Below are positions 12,455-22,958 of a DNA stretch of 64,000 bases, one piece after another. Position numbers and translations under genes: made by a program. The stretch comes from Ophiostoma sp. CBS 140.51 (lineage: Eukaryota > Ascomycota > Sordariomycetes > Ophiostomatales > Ophiostomataceae), in the NCBI GenBank assembly GCA_029298735.1, contig JANSLP010000122.1, positions 22,910-86,909 of the forward strand. The letters are read 5' to 3'. Below the pieces are notes generated by a model that made no database searches, had not been told where the DNA came from, and saw nothing but the letters and a program-made list of their open reading frames with translations. Position 1 is the first letter of the stretch, and every line of letters starts with the position of its first letter.

Positions 12455-13499
12455 TTAGATACCCCGGTTAAACTCCACCATGCCGTTCACACCGCCCCGG
12501 CCGTGGAACTCGGGCTCTAGCGAGTCCGCCGCAATCTTTTGCCGCTGCGGGAACGCTGCCAGCGCCAGCGGGAGCACCGCGTAACTCGTCACCAGAATCA
12601 GACCCAAATTGACCGGTGTCGTCAGCTGCGGGCGCTGCTTCAGCCAGTTGGTCCGCTGCAGCCGCACCAGCACCAGCGGCGGGATCACCATAATGGGCGA
12701 GCTGTTCAGCACGCGCGACAGGGCCGTCTCGCCGACGGCAATGGTGGCGGCCTTTTTGCTGCGGCCGAGGGACTCAGCCTTTTCGCCGCCGCTGCCCACC
12801 GGGTACACGTCAATGCCCGTGCGCATCTCCTCGCCGCGCATCAAGAACACATTGAGGGCGCCGGCGCTGGCGACGGCGGCAAAGGGCACGAGACGGCCGA
12901 GGACGAGACGGGTCGAGGGGGACAGCTTGGTGAGACGGGGCACCAGACTGTTGAGGCCGACGGCCACGGAGCATGAGGCACCAACGGCCAGGAAATACGA
13001 CTGGGCGAGCTTGCCGTACGACAAGGGCGTGGACTTGTTGGCGTTGGCGTTATTGATGGCGACATTCAAAGACTGGTTGGCCACCTGCCACAGAATGGTG
13101 CCCGTGGTGCCCAGACCGGGCGTCAGCATACCGGCCGTGACGACGAGGTTGGACAGCACAAAGGCCGACATGCGGAAGGGCAGCATGACCGGCTCGCCCG
13201 TGTCCGGGTGCAGGGTCGAGTCGACAATCTTCTTGGCCGTCCAGAGCTCTGTAGTCATTTCCTTGACCTCGCCCTGCTTGTAGGCGACAATGGCTTTTTT
13301 GGCCTGCTCCAAGCCGGTACTGCCGACAAGCAGCGTCCTAGATAGACCGTCAGCAGGTGTACAATATCAATTTGAACTATACGTGCTTGCCTCACCTCGG
13401 ATCTGTGATGCCTGCCGTGTGCTTCACCCGTCCCCAGTACGTGTTGAGGTCATACTGCGATGCCGGCAGCTCACGGCTGCCAGGCAAGGAGGCCGACAT
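12455..13499 (-). CDS. fsf1: Sideroflexin (mitochondrial inner-membrane carrier)
   Basis: Two exons, 13499-13396 and 13337-12455, joined across a 58-nt intron (GTGAGG donor, CTAG acceptor) that splits one Arg codon; 328 aa, normal for the family. The N-terminus has the family pattern of Tyr-Asp followed by TYWGR, then a conserved DPRTLL. The HPDTGEPVMLPFRMS block and the TPGLGTTGTILWQVANQS block are sideroflexin hallmarks, and several hydrophobic segments follow. Sideroflexins sit in the mitochondrial inner membrane; human SFXN1 carries serine into mitochondria for one-carbon metabolism, and yeast has the homologue Fsf1. The substrate here is inferred from the family. The start was chosen for the conserved N-terminus. 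The gene is divergent from the MFS transporter gene that begins at 14776. Confidence 0.95.
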
Positions 13500-14775
13500 G
13501 GTGTGTGTGTGTGGTGTGAGGTGTACGTGAGCGAGTGAGTGTGAGTGAGTGTGTGAGTCAAATTGATATTGACGATATGTCGTCCCTTGCCGTTTCTACC
13601 CAATTGGCTCGATGCAGCTTCAGCGTTTTAGCGTCTCGCTTCTGTGAGCGGTTGCAACAGAGTAAAAATAAAACGAATGAAATGCCGTTCAGGAAACCGT
13701 TATCTGAGCGGTGAGGCTGGGGATTTTGGCGATTCGCGATTGGCGATTTGCTATCAGATATGTCCCTTCCCCAGACGCTTTTGATATTTCTCCTCTTTAT
13801 TTTCTACTTTTTTTTTTCTCATCGGTCTGTTTCCCTAAACCGTGACTATCCACATAGCCGTAGCCGCTGCAAGCCCGCTCCGGACGAAAAATGCGCTACG
13901 GGTTGCCGTCGTAGTGGAAGGGTCAGAAAAGGCAGGTCCAGGCACAAAAAGAACGAACCAAAGTCGGCCAACCGCACCTTCCCTTTTTCTTGTAGTAATT
14001 TTTTGTGCGCCATGTTCGTTGTGCAAAAGTGCGTGTGCAAGTTGTGCACAACAGGTGGGGCCGCTGTGCATTGGGTCTGGTCGCTCTTTCCCCCGGTGTT
14101 TCCGACCTCGGCCAGGGCCTGGATTAGCCGCTGGGCGGCGCGCTGCAAAACACTGCCCCTTGGCGCTGGAACCTTTTTGGCTCAAGCCAGGGCCCAAACG
14201 GTCCCAAAACCCATAAATTACAGGGCGTGGCTAGGCCCAAGCGACCGCCCAAGCAAACACACCAAAACCAACACCAAACTCGACACGACGCGGGTCCAAG
14301 CCCGCCAACGCCAAATGCCGACGCATACACGCAAAAATGACTAAGCTGATGTTTTGGCTCCCAGAGACTCGTAGCTCCGTTCGGCGGGAAGCTGATGTCT
14401 CGGCCGGGGCAGGAGCTCTCCCTTGAAGAAGGGGACTTCCTTCCACCCAATGCTAGGGATCCAGACGAGGGATAATTATTATGAGCTCATTATTATTATC
14501 ACCTGTCACCTGTGCAGAATTCTTTTTTTTCAGCAATGCGATTGTTCGACACCCAGACCGCAAGGACAGACACGATATACTTTGCGTCGTCATCAGCGTG
14601 TGCAGCGTGTTTTGAGGTTTGATCTTCCCAGCCTCGTCAGTCGATCCACGATTTGAGAAGAAAAGAAAGACAGAAAGAAAACAAAAAGAAAAAGAGACAA
14701 CAAGAAAGAAAAGACGAATACATCTCGACTTTGCCTCCACACCCACACCCGCCCACGCCCACGCCAACGCCAACG
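13500..14775. promoter_or_regulatory. Divergent promoter region of sideroflexin and MFS genes
   Basis: A 1.28-kb spacer between two oppositely oriented start codons. It begins with a GT/GAGT-rich run (13500-13560) just upstream of sideroflexin and contains a near-perfect 30-bp AT-rich palindrome bounded by GATA motifs (14471-14500). It ends with an A-rich then CCCAC/CAACG-rich leader in front of the MFS start. Open frames within it are not protein-like. Confidence 0.6.
14471..14500. promoter_or_regulatory. 30-bp palindrome with terminal GATA motifs
   Basis: Centred on GAGCTC, the two 12-nt arms pair at 10 of 12 positions, so 26 of the 30 bases lie in matched positions. The ends read GATAAT and ATTATC, which places a GATA core on each strand facing inward. 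It lies 275 bp upstream of the MFS start codon. Fungal GATA factors (nitrogen, iron and light regulators) bind paired GATA sites, so this is a candidate operator. That role is inferred. Confidence 0.45.
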
Positions 14776-16968
14776 ATGGCTCCCTCGGCGAGCCAGGTCG
14801 GCCAGGCGGTGATGCGCCGTCTACCGTTTGCTCGCACCACGACGCCCCTCCAGGCCGCCACCTACCTGCTCGGCATCTCCCTCTTCTCGATTTCCTTCCT
14901 CGTCTTCCTCAACAGCAGCATCTCCTTTGTTATTACCGACCGCATCGGCGTCAAGGAGGGCGTCGGTAACATTGTCGGCACGCTCGGGTTTGTCGACGAG
15001 CTGGTGGCCCTGGTGGCCTGTCCCGTCTGGGGTCTGGTGTCGGACCGTCTGGGCGTTCGTCTGGTGGCCGTCATTGGTTATACCGTCATTGCCCTGGCTT
15101 TGGTGCTGTCCGTCCAGGCCAACAATGTCTACCCACAGCTGCTGCTCGCCCGCATCCTCTTTGCCCTTGGCGCCACGGCGTCGGCCACCATGGTCACGGC
15201 CATCCTGCCTTCGCTGACCGACGACTCTGAGCCGGCCACGAGCAACTCCCAGAGCAGCCTCGGCAACGGCGCCACCGCCTCCCACAGTGCTTCGGCTGCC
15301 AATGCTCGCCGCAGCCAACGCGACAGCGCCCTGTCCATTGAGTCCCAACTCACCATTACGCCCGAACGCTTTGCCGAGAGCTTGCTGCGATCCCGTGTCA
15401 ACTCGCCCGACCATACCCCCTCCCCCTCCGGCGCTCGTTCTTCCAACCGTCTGTCCTTTGAGAACAGCCACCGCAATAGCACATTGTCCGCTGCCTCGGC
15501 GGCTATTGGCGGCGACGGCGAAGATGTCGTCCAGAACCGCAACCACAACTCTGAAAAGCCCTCCAAGCTGGCAGGGTTTGTTGGCCTATTCACGGGCTGC
15601 GGCGCCCTCGTGGCCCTGACGCTGTTCCTGCCGCTGCCGGCCGATTTTGCCCGCAAGGATGGTGTCACCATGGCCGAGGCCGTAGCCGACAGTTTCTACG
15701 TGGTCGCCGCTGTTGCCGTGCTCGTGGCCGGCTTCGTCTTTTTCGGCCTGCGCAACCTGCGCGGCGAAGACGGCAAAGGCTGGCGCATGCTTCTGGGCCG
15801 CCCGAACCCGACATCGCCCGCAGCCGCCTCGCGCCGGGACGAGATTGTGCGTATGGAGGAGGTCATTGCCGAAGGCCCGCAGGCGGGCAAGGCTGGGTCA
15901 GGTAGCTCGTCTGGCGATGCTCTGCCGTACTGGCGCCTGCTGCGCAACTCGGTCGAGCTCGGTTTTACAGACTCCAACATCGCCCTCGGCTACCTGGGCG
16001 GCTTTGTCGCGCGCGCCTCAACAGTGGCCATCTCGCTCTTTATGCCGCTTTTCATCAATGCCTTTTACATTAGCAACGGCTTCTGCCAGGGCTCGCCCAA
16101 CGACCCGTCCCCAGAACTCAAGAAGGAATGCCGTGCCGCCTATGTGCTGGCGGCCATCCTGACTGGTGTCGCTCAGCTGATGGGTCTGTTGTGTGCACCC
16201 CTGTTTGGTTACCTGTCGAGCCGCCCCGGGCGTCTCAACATCCCATTGGTTGTGGCCACGACCTTTGGCATCGTCGGCTACATTGCCTTCCCGCTGCTCT
16301 CGAGCCCGGAGCCCAACAATGTCGACGGCCGCGGCGGCACGCCCGCCGTGTTTATCGTGGCCACCCTCATCGGCATCAGCCAGATTGGAGCTATCGTCTG
16401 CAGTCTAGGCTCGCTCGGCCGTGGTGTGCTGTCGGCCGACCACGCAAGCATCCCGTCGGCGCCGTCTTCGCCTCGGCCTGTCCTGGAGGGTGAAGGCCAG
16501 CAGGAACGCTACAGCGACTACGCCGCACCCAACCACGAAGAGGAAGCGCCTGAAAGCGCATCTCTGCTTGTTGGCGGTGGTGGTGCTGATTCCGACGACG
16601 AGGACAATGACAGCGATAGAGATACTGTCCGTGACCTCATCGCATCGCCACGGTCGGCCCGTTCAGGACGTACCCGCGCCCTTTCTGCCCTGACACGGCC
16701 GGCCCCAGTCTCGACAACGATTGAGACATCCACCGCCAATGGCGCCAACGGTGCGCCCTCCCGCATCCAGCTCAAGGGCTCCATTGCCGGCGTCTACTCG
16801 TGGTGTGGCGGCATGGCCATTCTGCTGCTGACAAAGTTGGGCGGCTATTTGTTTGACCACTGGTCGCGGGGTGCTCCCTTTTACATGATGGCCGTCTTTA
16901 ATGTGCTGCTTCTGCTGGCGAGTCTCGGTATCGATGCGAACCGCACTTTTCAGAAGCTGAAGCGGTAG
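14776..16968 (+). CDS. Major facilitator superfamily transporter with long polar loops
   Basis: Single exon, 730 aa. The first ATG of the MAPSASQ N-terminus was chosen; the frame stays open 41 codons upstream, but those residues are Lys-rich then His/Pro/Thr-rich and look like leader. Hydrophobic segments near residues 25-150 fit TM1-4. The motif between TM2 and TM3, GLVSDRLGVR, matches the MFS motif A pattern GxxxDRxGxR. A Ser-rich polar insertion of about 95 residues follows, then TM5-6, a central loop, TM7-10, a second Ser/Asp/Glu-rich insertion of about 120 residues, and TM11-12 close to the C-terminus. The two large polar loops make it longer than a typical 450-600 residue MFS protein. 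Substrate and membrane are unknown. I cannot assign it to a named subfamily. Confidence 0.88.
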   Translation: MAPSASQVGQAVMRRLPFARTTTPLQAATYLLGISLFSISFLVFLNSSISFVITDRIGVKEGVGNIVGTLGFVDELVALVACPVWGLVSDRLGVRLVAVIGYTVIALALVLSVQANNVYPQLLLARILFALGATASATMVTAILPSLTDDSEPATSNSQSSLGNGATASHSASAANARRSQRDSALSIESQLTITPERFAESLLRSRVNSPDHTPSPSGARSSNRLSFENSHRNSTLSAASAAIGGDGEDVVQNRNHNSEKPSKLAGFVGLFTGCGALVALTLFLPLPADFARKDGVTMAEAVADSFYVVAAVAVLVAGFVFFGLRNLRGEDGKGWRMLLGRPNPTSPAAASRRDEIVRMEEVIAEGPQAGKAGSGSSSGDALPYWRLLRNSVELGFTDSNIALGYLGGFVARASTVAISLFMPLFINAFYISNGFCQGSPNDPSPELKKECRAAYVLAAILTGVAQLMGLLCAPLFGYLSSRPGRLNIPLVVATTFGIVGYIAFPLLSSPEPNNVDGRGGTPAVFIVATLIGISQIGAIVCSLGSLGRGVLSADHASIPSAPSSPRPVLEGEGQQERYSDYAAPNHEEEAPESASLLVGGGGADSDDEDNDSDRDTVRDLIASPRSARSGRTRALSALTRPAPVSTTIETSTANGANGAPSRIQLKGSIAGVYSWCGGMAILLLTKLGGYLFDHWSRGAPFYMMAVFNVLLLLASLGIDANRTFQKLKR

Positions 16969-19126
16969 ATGGTCGACGACTGTTGACGGTTAGAGCGAGC
17001 TTGTCTGTACCTTCATTCATTCACTGTTGTATTTGCGTGTAGTACTCTTATTTTTCATGAAGTGATGAGGCGTTATTGTTTTGATTTGATTTTTTGTATT
17101 GTTTGATTTTTAACCAGTATATATTCGTTCTGCTCTCCTTTTGCCCTATCCACATAAGTCTGTTGTACATAGGAGGTTTGTTTTTATTCACCATTTTGAA
17201 AAACACTGCAAAGTCGCTCCTTGTCAGTATCCAACACCAGAGTCTGCATCGTTAAGAGAGAAAATGAAAAAGGCGCATGACTGCCAGCAGTCATTACCAG
17301 CGTGTCTCCAGACTGGAGCGGGCCCGACAGCAGGTGATATGCCCTCGCCTCGGCCTGTTGGGCAGCCCGTTCGTCCGCCCAAGCGCGGGTCACCGAGTCG
17401 GGGGGGGACGTCACAGGATCGTGTGAGTGTTATGGTCGATGTGTAGTGCTCACCTTGGACAGCTGTTGAGAAAGACTTCGTCTCTTCACGAACCGTGAAA
17501 CTTGAACCAAACTTTTGGAGAGCTTTGAGCATGGCCTTGTTGTTGTAGCTAGATAGTAGTGTTGCCCCTGCCAATATTAACAACTAGCTGCACTAACTAC
17601 AGAGCACCATCTCATCGTAGGTATATCCAGTACTTAAGAATACCACGGCTGCCAGACCCTACTAGCAGCACTGAGGACGTTGCCCATCCTGGTGGTGAGA
17701 GATAGAGACGATTGACCTTGCGAGTAGTAAATCTGTCTCCCTCAAGGCTCTAGGAGAAGACCGTCCAGACGAGCTTCTCTCGAGCTCAGATGAATGGAAC
17801 TCAAGTGGGAGCCTCCAGCTTTAGTAAACAAGAAAATAGAATGAAAAGAAAACCGAGACTCCAGCTTTAATAAACAAAAAGATAGGATGAAAAATAATAA
17901 TAATTAAAAATCAACAAACCAGTACAAAAATCAAAACAGCATTAAAAGAAGTCAATATTCTCGACGGGTCATCAGTTATAAATAACATACGTTTTGCTGG
18001 ACAAGTCAGAATGTTCACTAAACGCTCTTTGTTGTGTGAACATACCAAACAATACAACGGCACCAGGACACAAAACAAAGGCTTGCGTCTCGTTGTTCAC
18101 TCATGACTGACTGGGTGCAAATTTCTGCCGAGTAGGCATGACAAAAGAAACAAAGATGTTATTGGCGAGAAGTTCATTCTATAATATTTAATTTGCTTTT
18201 CAAAAACGAAGCAAAATACATCAAATTTTGCAAATTATGAGATTAGTTTTAGACATATTCAAAACGTCTTGTTTGCTTTCTTTTTTTGTTTCGAAGGATT
18301 TGGATCTTGAACAGGTTGCTTCATTTTTAGACAGATGCGACCATAATTTTGATCTCACAAACCAGATGAGCTTTTAGGACCGTCACGTAAGTTGCAGGTA
18401 AAACAAAACGAAGAAAGTTTAACAAATTTTTTGACTCCATTGACTTTTCACCAAAGACCTCCTTTTTCTTCCCCCTCTACATGAAGATATCACCCGAAAA
18501 AGAAAAGCGAAAGGAACGTGGAAAGTAAGGTTGAAAAATATAAATGAGATAAAAAAAAGTAAAAACGCAATACGCAAACCCTTTTTTTTCTTCCATCCCG
18601 AAGTCTCCCCTCCGTAGTTGCATGATTGATGATAAGCAAAATCGATCCCATAAATCGCCCTTATAAAAAGAAAATGAAGAAGAACAATCAAGAAAAAACG
18701 CACAAAATGCAAAACGGGCAAAAGAAAGATAAATGAAAACCTTTTTCTCTTTTTTTTCTGCTTCTCGTTTTGTTGTTTCTCTTTTTCCCCCTTCCTTTTT
18801 CTTTTCTCCACTCAATATTTTTGGTTTTTGTTTTGCTCAAAGAAAAGAGCAAAAGCTGGACTCTCTCGTCGGAGGTCGATGCTGGGGGAACAAGAACAAA
18901 GGTATAGAAAAGAGAGAAGGAAACACGGAGGATGCCTATTACATGCCCACATACCACAACCGAAAGGGGCCGCAAAAAATAACAAGTCATTTAAAAGAAG
19001 ATGGCTTTTCCCATCCTCTTTGATAGATTTTCAAAAGATGGAAAGGCAACAAGCCTCCGTGAATCCCACAAATCTCTTCCCCTCTCTTCCTTTCGGCCCG
19101 CATATTGGCGCTGGTTAGCAGCGCAT
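16969..19126. other. Convergent, AT-rich spacer
   Basis: This lies between the 3' ends of the MFS and Stm1 genes. Positions 17570-19000 are AT-rich with long A and T runs. A 46-bp-period direct repeat occurs at 17813-17893. A GC-richer patch at about 17285-17440 has protein-like minus-strand frames and may be a gene fragment (see findings). No intact gene is supported. Confidence 0.55.
17813..17893 (+). repeat. Imperfect direct repeat, two copies, 46-bp period
   Basis: Copy 1 starts at 17813 and copy 2 at 17859. Both begin CTCCAGCTTTA and continue with a similar A-rich run of about 34 nt, differing mainly by G/A substitutions. Probably a local duplication in non-coding DNA. Confidence 0.7.
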
Positions 19127-21127
19127 TTAGCTGCCCAGGCTGGGGAAAGCGCTCTCATCCTTGGGGTTGAGGGCGGCACCACCACGGGGGGCGCCACGGG
19201 GAGCACCGCCACGGGGAGCACCACGGGGCTCACCACGGCCACGGGCACCACCACGGGGACCGCCACGGGGGCCGCCACGGCCACCGCGGAACTCGCCGCG
19301 CTCAGCACGGTCGCCACGCTCAGCACGGTCGCCACGCTCAGCACGGTCACCACGCTCAGGGCGCTCGCTGCGGTCGCCACGGGGACCACCACGGCCGCCA
19401 CGGAAGCCGCCACGGCCACCGGTGCGCTCGGGCTGCTCGACAAAGCGCTGGTCGATCTCGACGACCTGCTTGACCTTGCGCTCACGCTCGCGCTTGGCCT
19501 TGCCACCGGAGCCGGCAATGAACTCCTCGTCGTCCTCCTTGACCAGGGGCTTGGCAGCAGCCCACTGCTTGTTGGCCTTGGTGCCCTCGTTGGCCTGGCG
19601 AGCGGCCGGAGCGCTGTCGATGGCCAGCTTCTTCTCGGCCTGCTGGGCGAGGTACTCGTCGTACGAGACGAGCTTCTCCTCGGGCTCAGCCTCCTCGGCG
19701 GCGGCGGCGTCCTCATCGGCGGCAGCCTTCTCGTCGGACTTGGCAATGGCCTCACCGGCCTCCTCGTCGCGCTTCTCGGACTCACCCTCAACGGTACCGC
19801 TGGCGTGCTTCTCAGTTGCGCTGTGATTGTTAGTGGTGGGTCATATAAAGCATAGTTCGTTGAATCTGTTGTGTCGACTTACCCAGGAAGACCCTTGGAG
19901 TGACGGTCGTCACGCTCACGGGGGAAGCGGCCGCCACGGCCGCCGCGAACGCGGGCAGCCGAGCCACCGCGAGCACCGCCAGTGGCAGAGCCGTCTGTGG
20001 GCTTGTTGCGGTTGCGGTCGGCACCGGCGTTACGGTCGCGGAAAGCTGAAATGTGAGTTAGTTTGGGATGGAGTGCAATGGAGTGCAGGAACTGGCATAG
20101 AAGGGTCAAACATACCGGCCTCGTTGCCGGAAGCACCAGTACGGCGGGCCGGGGCCTTAGCGTCGGCCTTCACGGTCTTAGCGGGAGCGGCAGCAGCATC
20201 ACCATCCTCGGCACCTGTAGAGAGGAAAAAGACCAGGTTAGTATTCTTGTCATCATTATTAAGGTCGATCCATTTGGCGGTGTGCATGCGCCATGGGTAA
20301 CGTCGTGTTTGTGGTCCACGCCCCCCCTGCTCGGTGGATGGCCCAAGCTCCCCAATCTCCTTCCTCAGCTTCCTGCGTGGTCGCGCCATAGAATCGAGTC
20401 CTTTCGAGGCGAATGCTGGAAGGATGCTCTGGTTCTTGTGGCATCAACAGATTTCTGCGTAGGAGAGAAGCGGCTATGGGGTGTCTCGAGTGGGAGAGCG
20501 TGAGTATGGCTGGGTGAATAGGGTATCCGAAGTTTCTTACCGAGGAGGTCGTACGGGTTCTGTTGAAAGTGAATGTTAGCACACTGCACAGTGAGAGTGA
20601 AGCAACAAGTTTGAGGCCAAGTCCAGGTCCTAGTGAGGCCCAGGTGGAAAGTAAATTGTGTCGGTGGTGCAATCTGCTCGTCCAAATCCCGGTGACCCGA
20701 CTACAATGATCACGCCAGTTCGGCCCAGGTTGAGCTGAAGCCGTCAACCACACTATGGTGTCTCGTCGCCAGCGATGCACTGTATGCTTGTCGGTAGACG
20801 ATGAAGCTCGAGGTCGTTGGCTGCCGGGGCAACGTCGCGATGGAAAGATTGCCGAAAAGCGCACCCCGCGCAGACGAGAGCCGGTGAGAGGCAGGCAGCG
20901 GGAGGGATGGTCGACACCAGGAACAGGGTGTCGTCGTCCGAACCGAAGGCTGGATCCGGCGAAGGGCAAAAGGGTGTGTGCATGTCGAGCCGAGGGTCAA
21001 AGGGGTCCCCGGTTGGAAATCGAACGAAGCGGCGATAGGACGGCGAACAAAAAACAAAGAATGACCTCAAAAGCACCCCAAAAAACTAAAGCGAAAATCT
21101 GCAACGTACCTTCGTGACGACAGACAT
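19127..21127 (-). CDS. STM1: Stm1-like RGG-rich ribosome-associated protein
   Basis: Five exons: 21127-21110, 20559-20541, 20214-20116, 20045-19883 and 19820-19127, giving 330 aa in consistent phase. Introns are 550, 326, 70 and 62 nt. The start MSVVTKNPYDLLG is typical of the Stm1/HABP4-SERBP1 family (Asn-Pro-[FY]-[DA]-LLG). The middle is acidic, with KLVSYDEYLAQQ near residue 145. The conserved EFIAGSGGKAKRERERKVKQ block lies near 195-215. The C-terminus is an RGG/GGPRG tail containing three tandem GDRAER units and ends in DESAFPSLGS. Stm1 clamps idle 80S ribosomes, helps preserve them in starvation, and binds G-rich nucleic acid. The two tiny first exons and the long first intron resemble translation-machinery genes, where first introns often carry regulatory elements. 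A pyrimidine-rich tract on the coding strand lies just upstream. Confidence 0.93.
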
Positions 21128-22958
21128 TGTTGTCGCCTTGGCCTGGTTCGCCTTTCAAAAAAGGCGAAATCGAAATCGCAACAATAGGTTTGGTGAGGTT
21201 TCGGAGTGAAAAGGTTCGGTTTTCGACGTTTGCGAAAAGAGGCAAAAAAGAGAGGCTTCGAAGGGGGGGAAGGGGGGAAGGGGAAAGAAAGGGAAGGGGG
21301 AAAAGCAGAGAGAGCGAAAGGAAGGAGGAAGAAAAAACCGAGTATTGTGAAAAAAAGGCAAGTGGGAAAATGTATCTAAAATGCAATAAACCAATTAAAT
21401 TTCACGCAAAAATAAATGGAAAATGGGACGACGGGAAGTCGCTAGCAAAAAAAATAAAAAAGTAGCAAGAAAAAAGGTAAAAAACCCGCCCATTGAAAAC
21501 TGCCTATTGGAGAAGGAAGGGGTGTCTCCCTCCACAGCAAAGTTCATAGTTTGGTAGGTCCAGATGTACCAACTTTGCGTGACAATGGCGGAAAAGTTCA
21601 CGTCCAGATACCTCTGGGAAAGTCGCTGCTGCAAGCGGCGACCATTAACGAAGAATAGCGATGGGGCAGGTGCGGAGCCAACAGTGAGTGAGGAAGGAAA
21701 GAACGAGGCACCTCGAGGCACGGAGTACATAGTACGAAAGGACTCCATTACATGTCTGGCCAAGACGACGTTCATCTTCCTTTCAGTCTCCGCTGACTCG
21801 TTGCTCTGGGACGTTGTTTACTGGACCGTTGGATCGCTTGAAATCCATCTCACATTTGTCTTTCTTCAAAATACTTCTTAGTCTGCTTCTGAATATTAAT
21901 TGAGCTTCATCCGAGTCTCGAGAGCATCCTGAGAAGTACCGTCTCCTTCTGAATCCTAGAGCATTCCTGGCAGTCCATCGCTCTTTCCGTCTGGAGTTGC
22001 TGTTCATCAATGTTTTCATCGGGACAGAGCGACCAACACGCAAACGAGGTAAGCCACAAAAAAAGGAAAGAAGGAAAGAGCGATCATCTCCAAAAGCATC
22101 TCGTCCAATCTCACAACAGCGGGCACTCCCCCGTCGACCCTTCCCCATTGTTGTTTCCCCCGTCGCATACGTAGGACCGCGACTGCCTTCTCCCATGTGT
22201 TTTGTTACTTCGGCTTGCTGCTCGTCATCCACAAAAGCCGCAGCCGGGTTGAGCTTTCCCCCCATGCAGCCGGAGCTATCCCAATTCCGACCATCAAAAA
22301 GGGCGAACAATTACCCCACAAAATAATTTGTGTGTGGGCTCGTCCTCTAAGCCCGTATGCGCTTAGTTAGGGCTTCAACATAAGACTGTGTTGATTTTGA
22401 ACACACTGTATATGGCACTGTATGTCACGTGAACTGAACAACAAAACACGGCAACTCAGTTCAAGAACACACGAGGACAAGCAAAAGACAATGAAAATCA
22501 AATCCCTGGAATCAGTTATTCAAAAAAGTATTCACATCATTTTTGTGCTTATATCTGATTCCATGTGATCCCAAAATGAGGATATAAGCTTATTTCGGAC
22601 CTAGGTTTGGTGGCATTGTTTGATCATCAATGCAGCATCAACCATCTGTACAAATCATGCAGGTCGTCTTAGACGCAACATCAAGGTCTACGGAAATCAT
22701 TACGACACAAGACATTCCAATAATATATATGTATTCTCTAACTATAGCAATGTAAAAGCTTACAAGAACATTCCAGCTTCTTCTTCTCGTACACAGCCCA
22801 ATTTTAAGTGCACTCAACCCAGCTCTGCGGCGGTACCTAGGACTGCTCTTCGATGTCTTATATTACCTCACCCGTCTAACAGTCGGCGTACGGATATCAT
22901 CAAGATTTTTCTATATTCGAGACTCGCTGAGCGATTACATACATGGCATTACCCAAAA
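21128..22958. other. Upstream region of STM1 grading into AT-rich DNA
   Basis: Positions 21262-21345 are a nearly pure purine tract on the plus strand (pyrimidine on the STM1 coding strand), as often seen in promoters of highly expressed fungal genes. From about 22320 the DNA becomes AT-rich. Open frames of 175 codons (minus, 21783-22310) and 146 codons (plus, 22620-23060) show no recognisable motif and I do not support them as genes. Confidence 0.5.
21262..21345 (-). promoter_or_regulatory. Polypyrimidine tract upstream of STM1
   Basis: An approximately 84-nt run, almost entirely G and A on the plus strand, begins about 135 nt upstream of the STM1 ATG. CT-rich tracts near the transcription start are common in filamentous fungal housekeeping promoters. 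The tract could also adopt triplex DNA. Role inferred. Confidence 0.4.

Noticed and set aside
19001..19855. 284-codon plus-strand frame opposite STM1
   Set aside because: It is the mirror of the RGG-rich exon and reads as Thr/Ala/Gly repeats; STM1 on the other strand is clearly the gene.
21783..22310. 175-codon minus-strand open frame
   Set aside because: Starts at a non-ATG codon, lacks motifs, and an open frame on the other strand overlaps it; not enough evidence for a gene.
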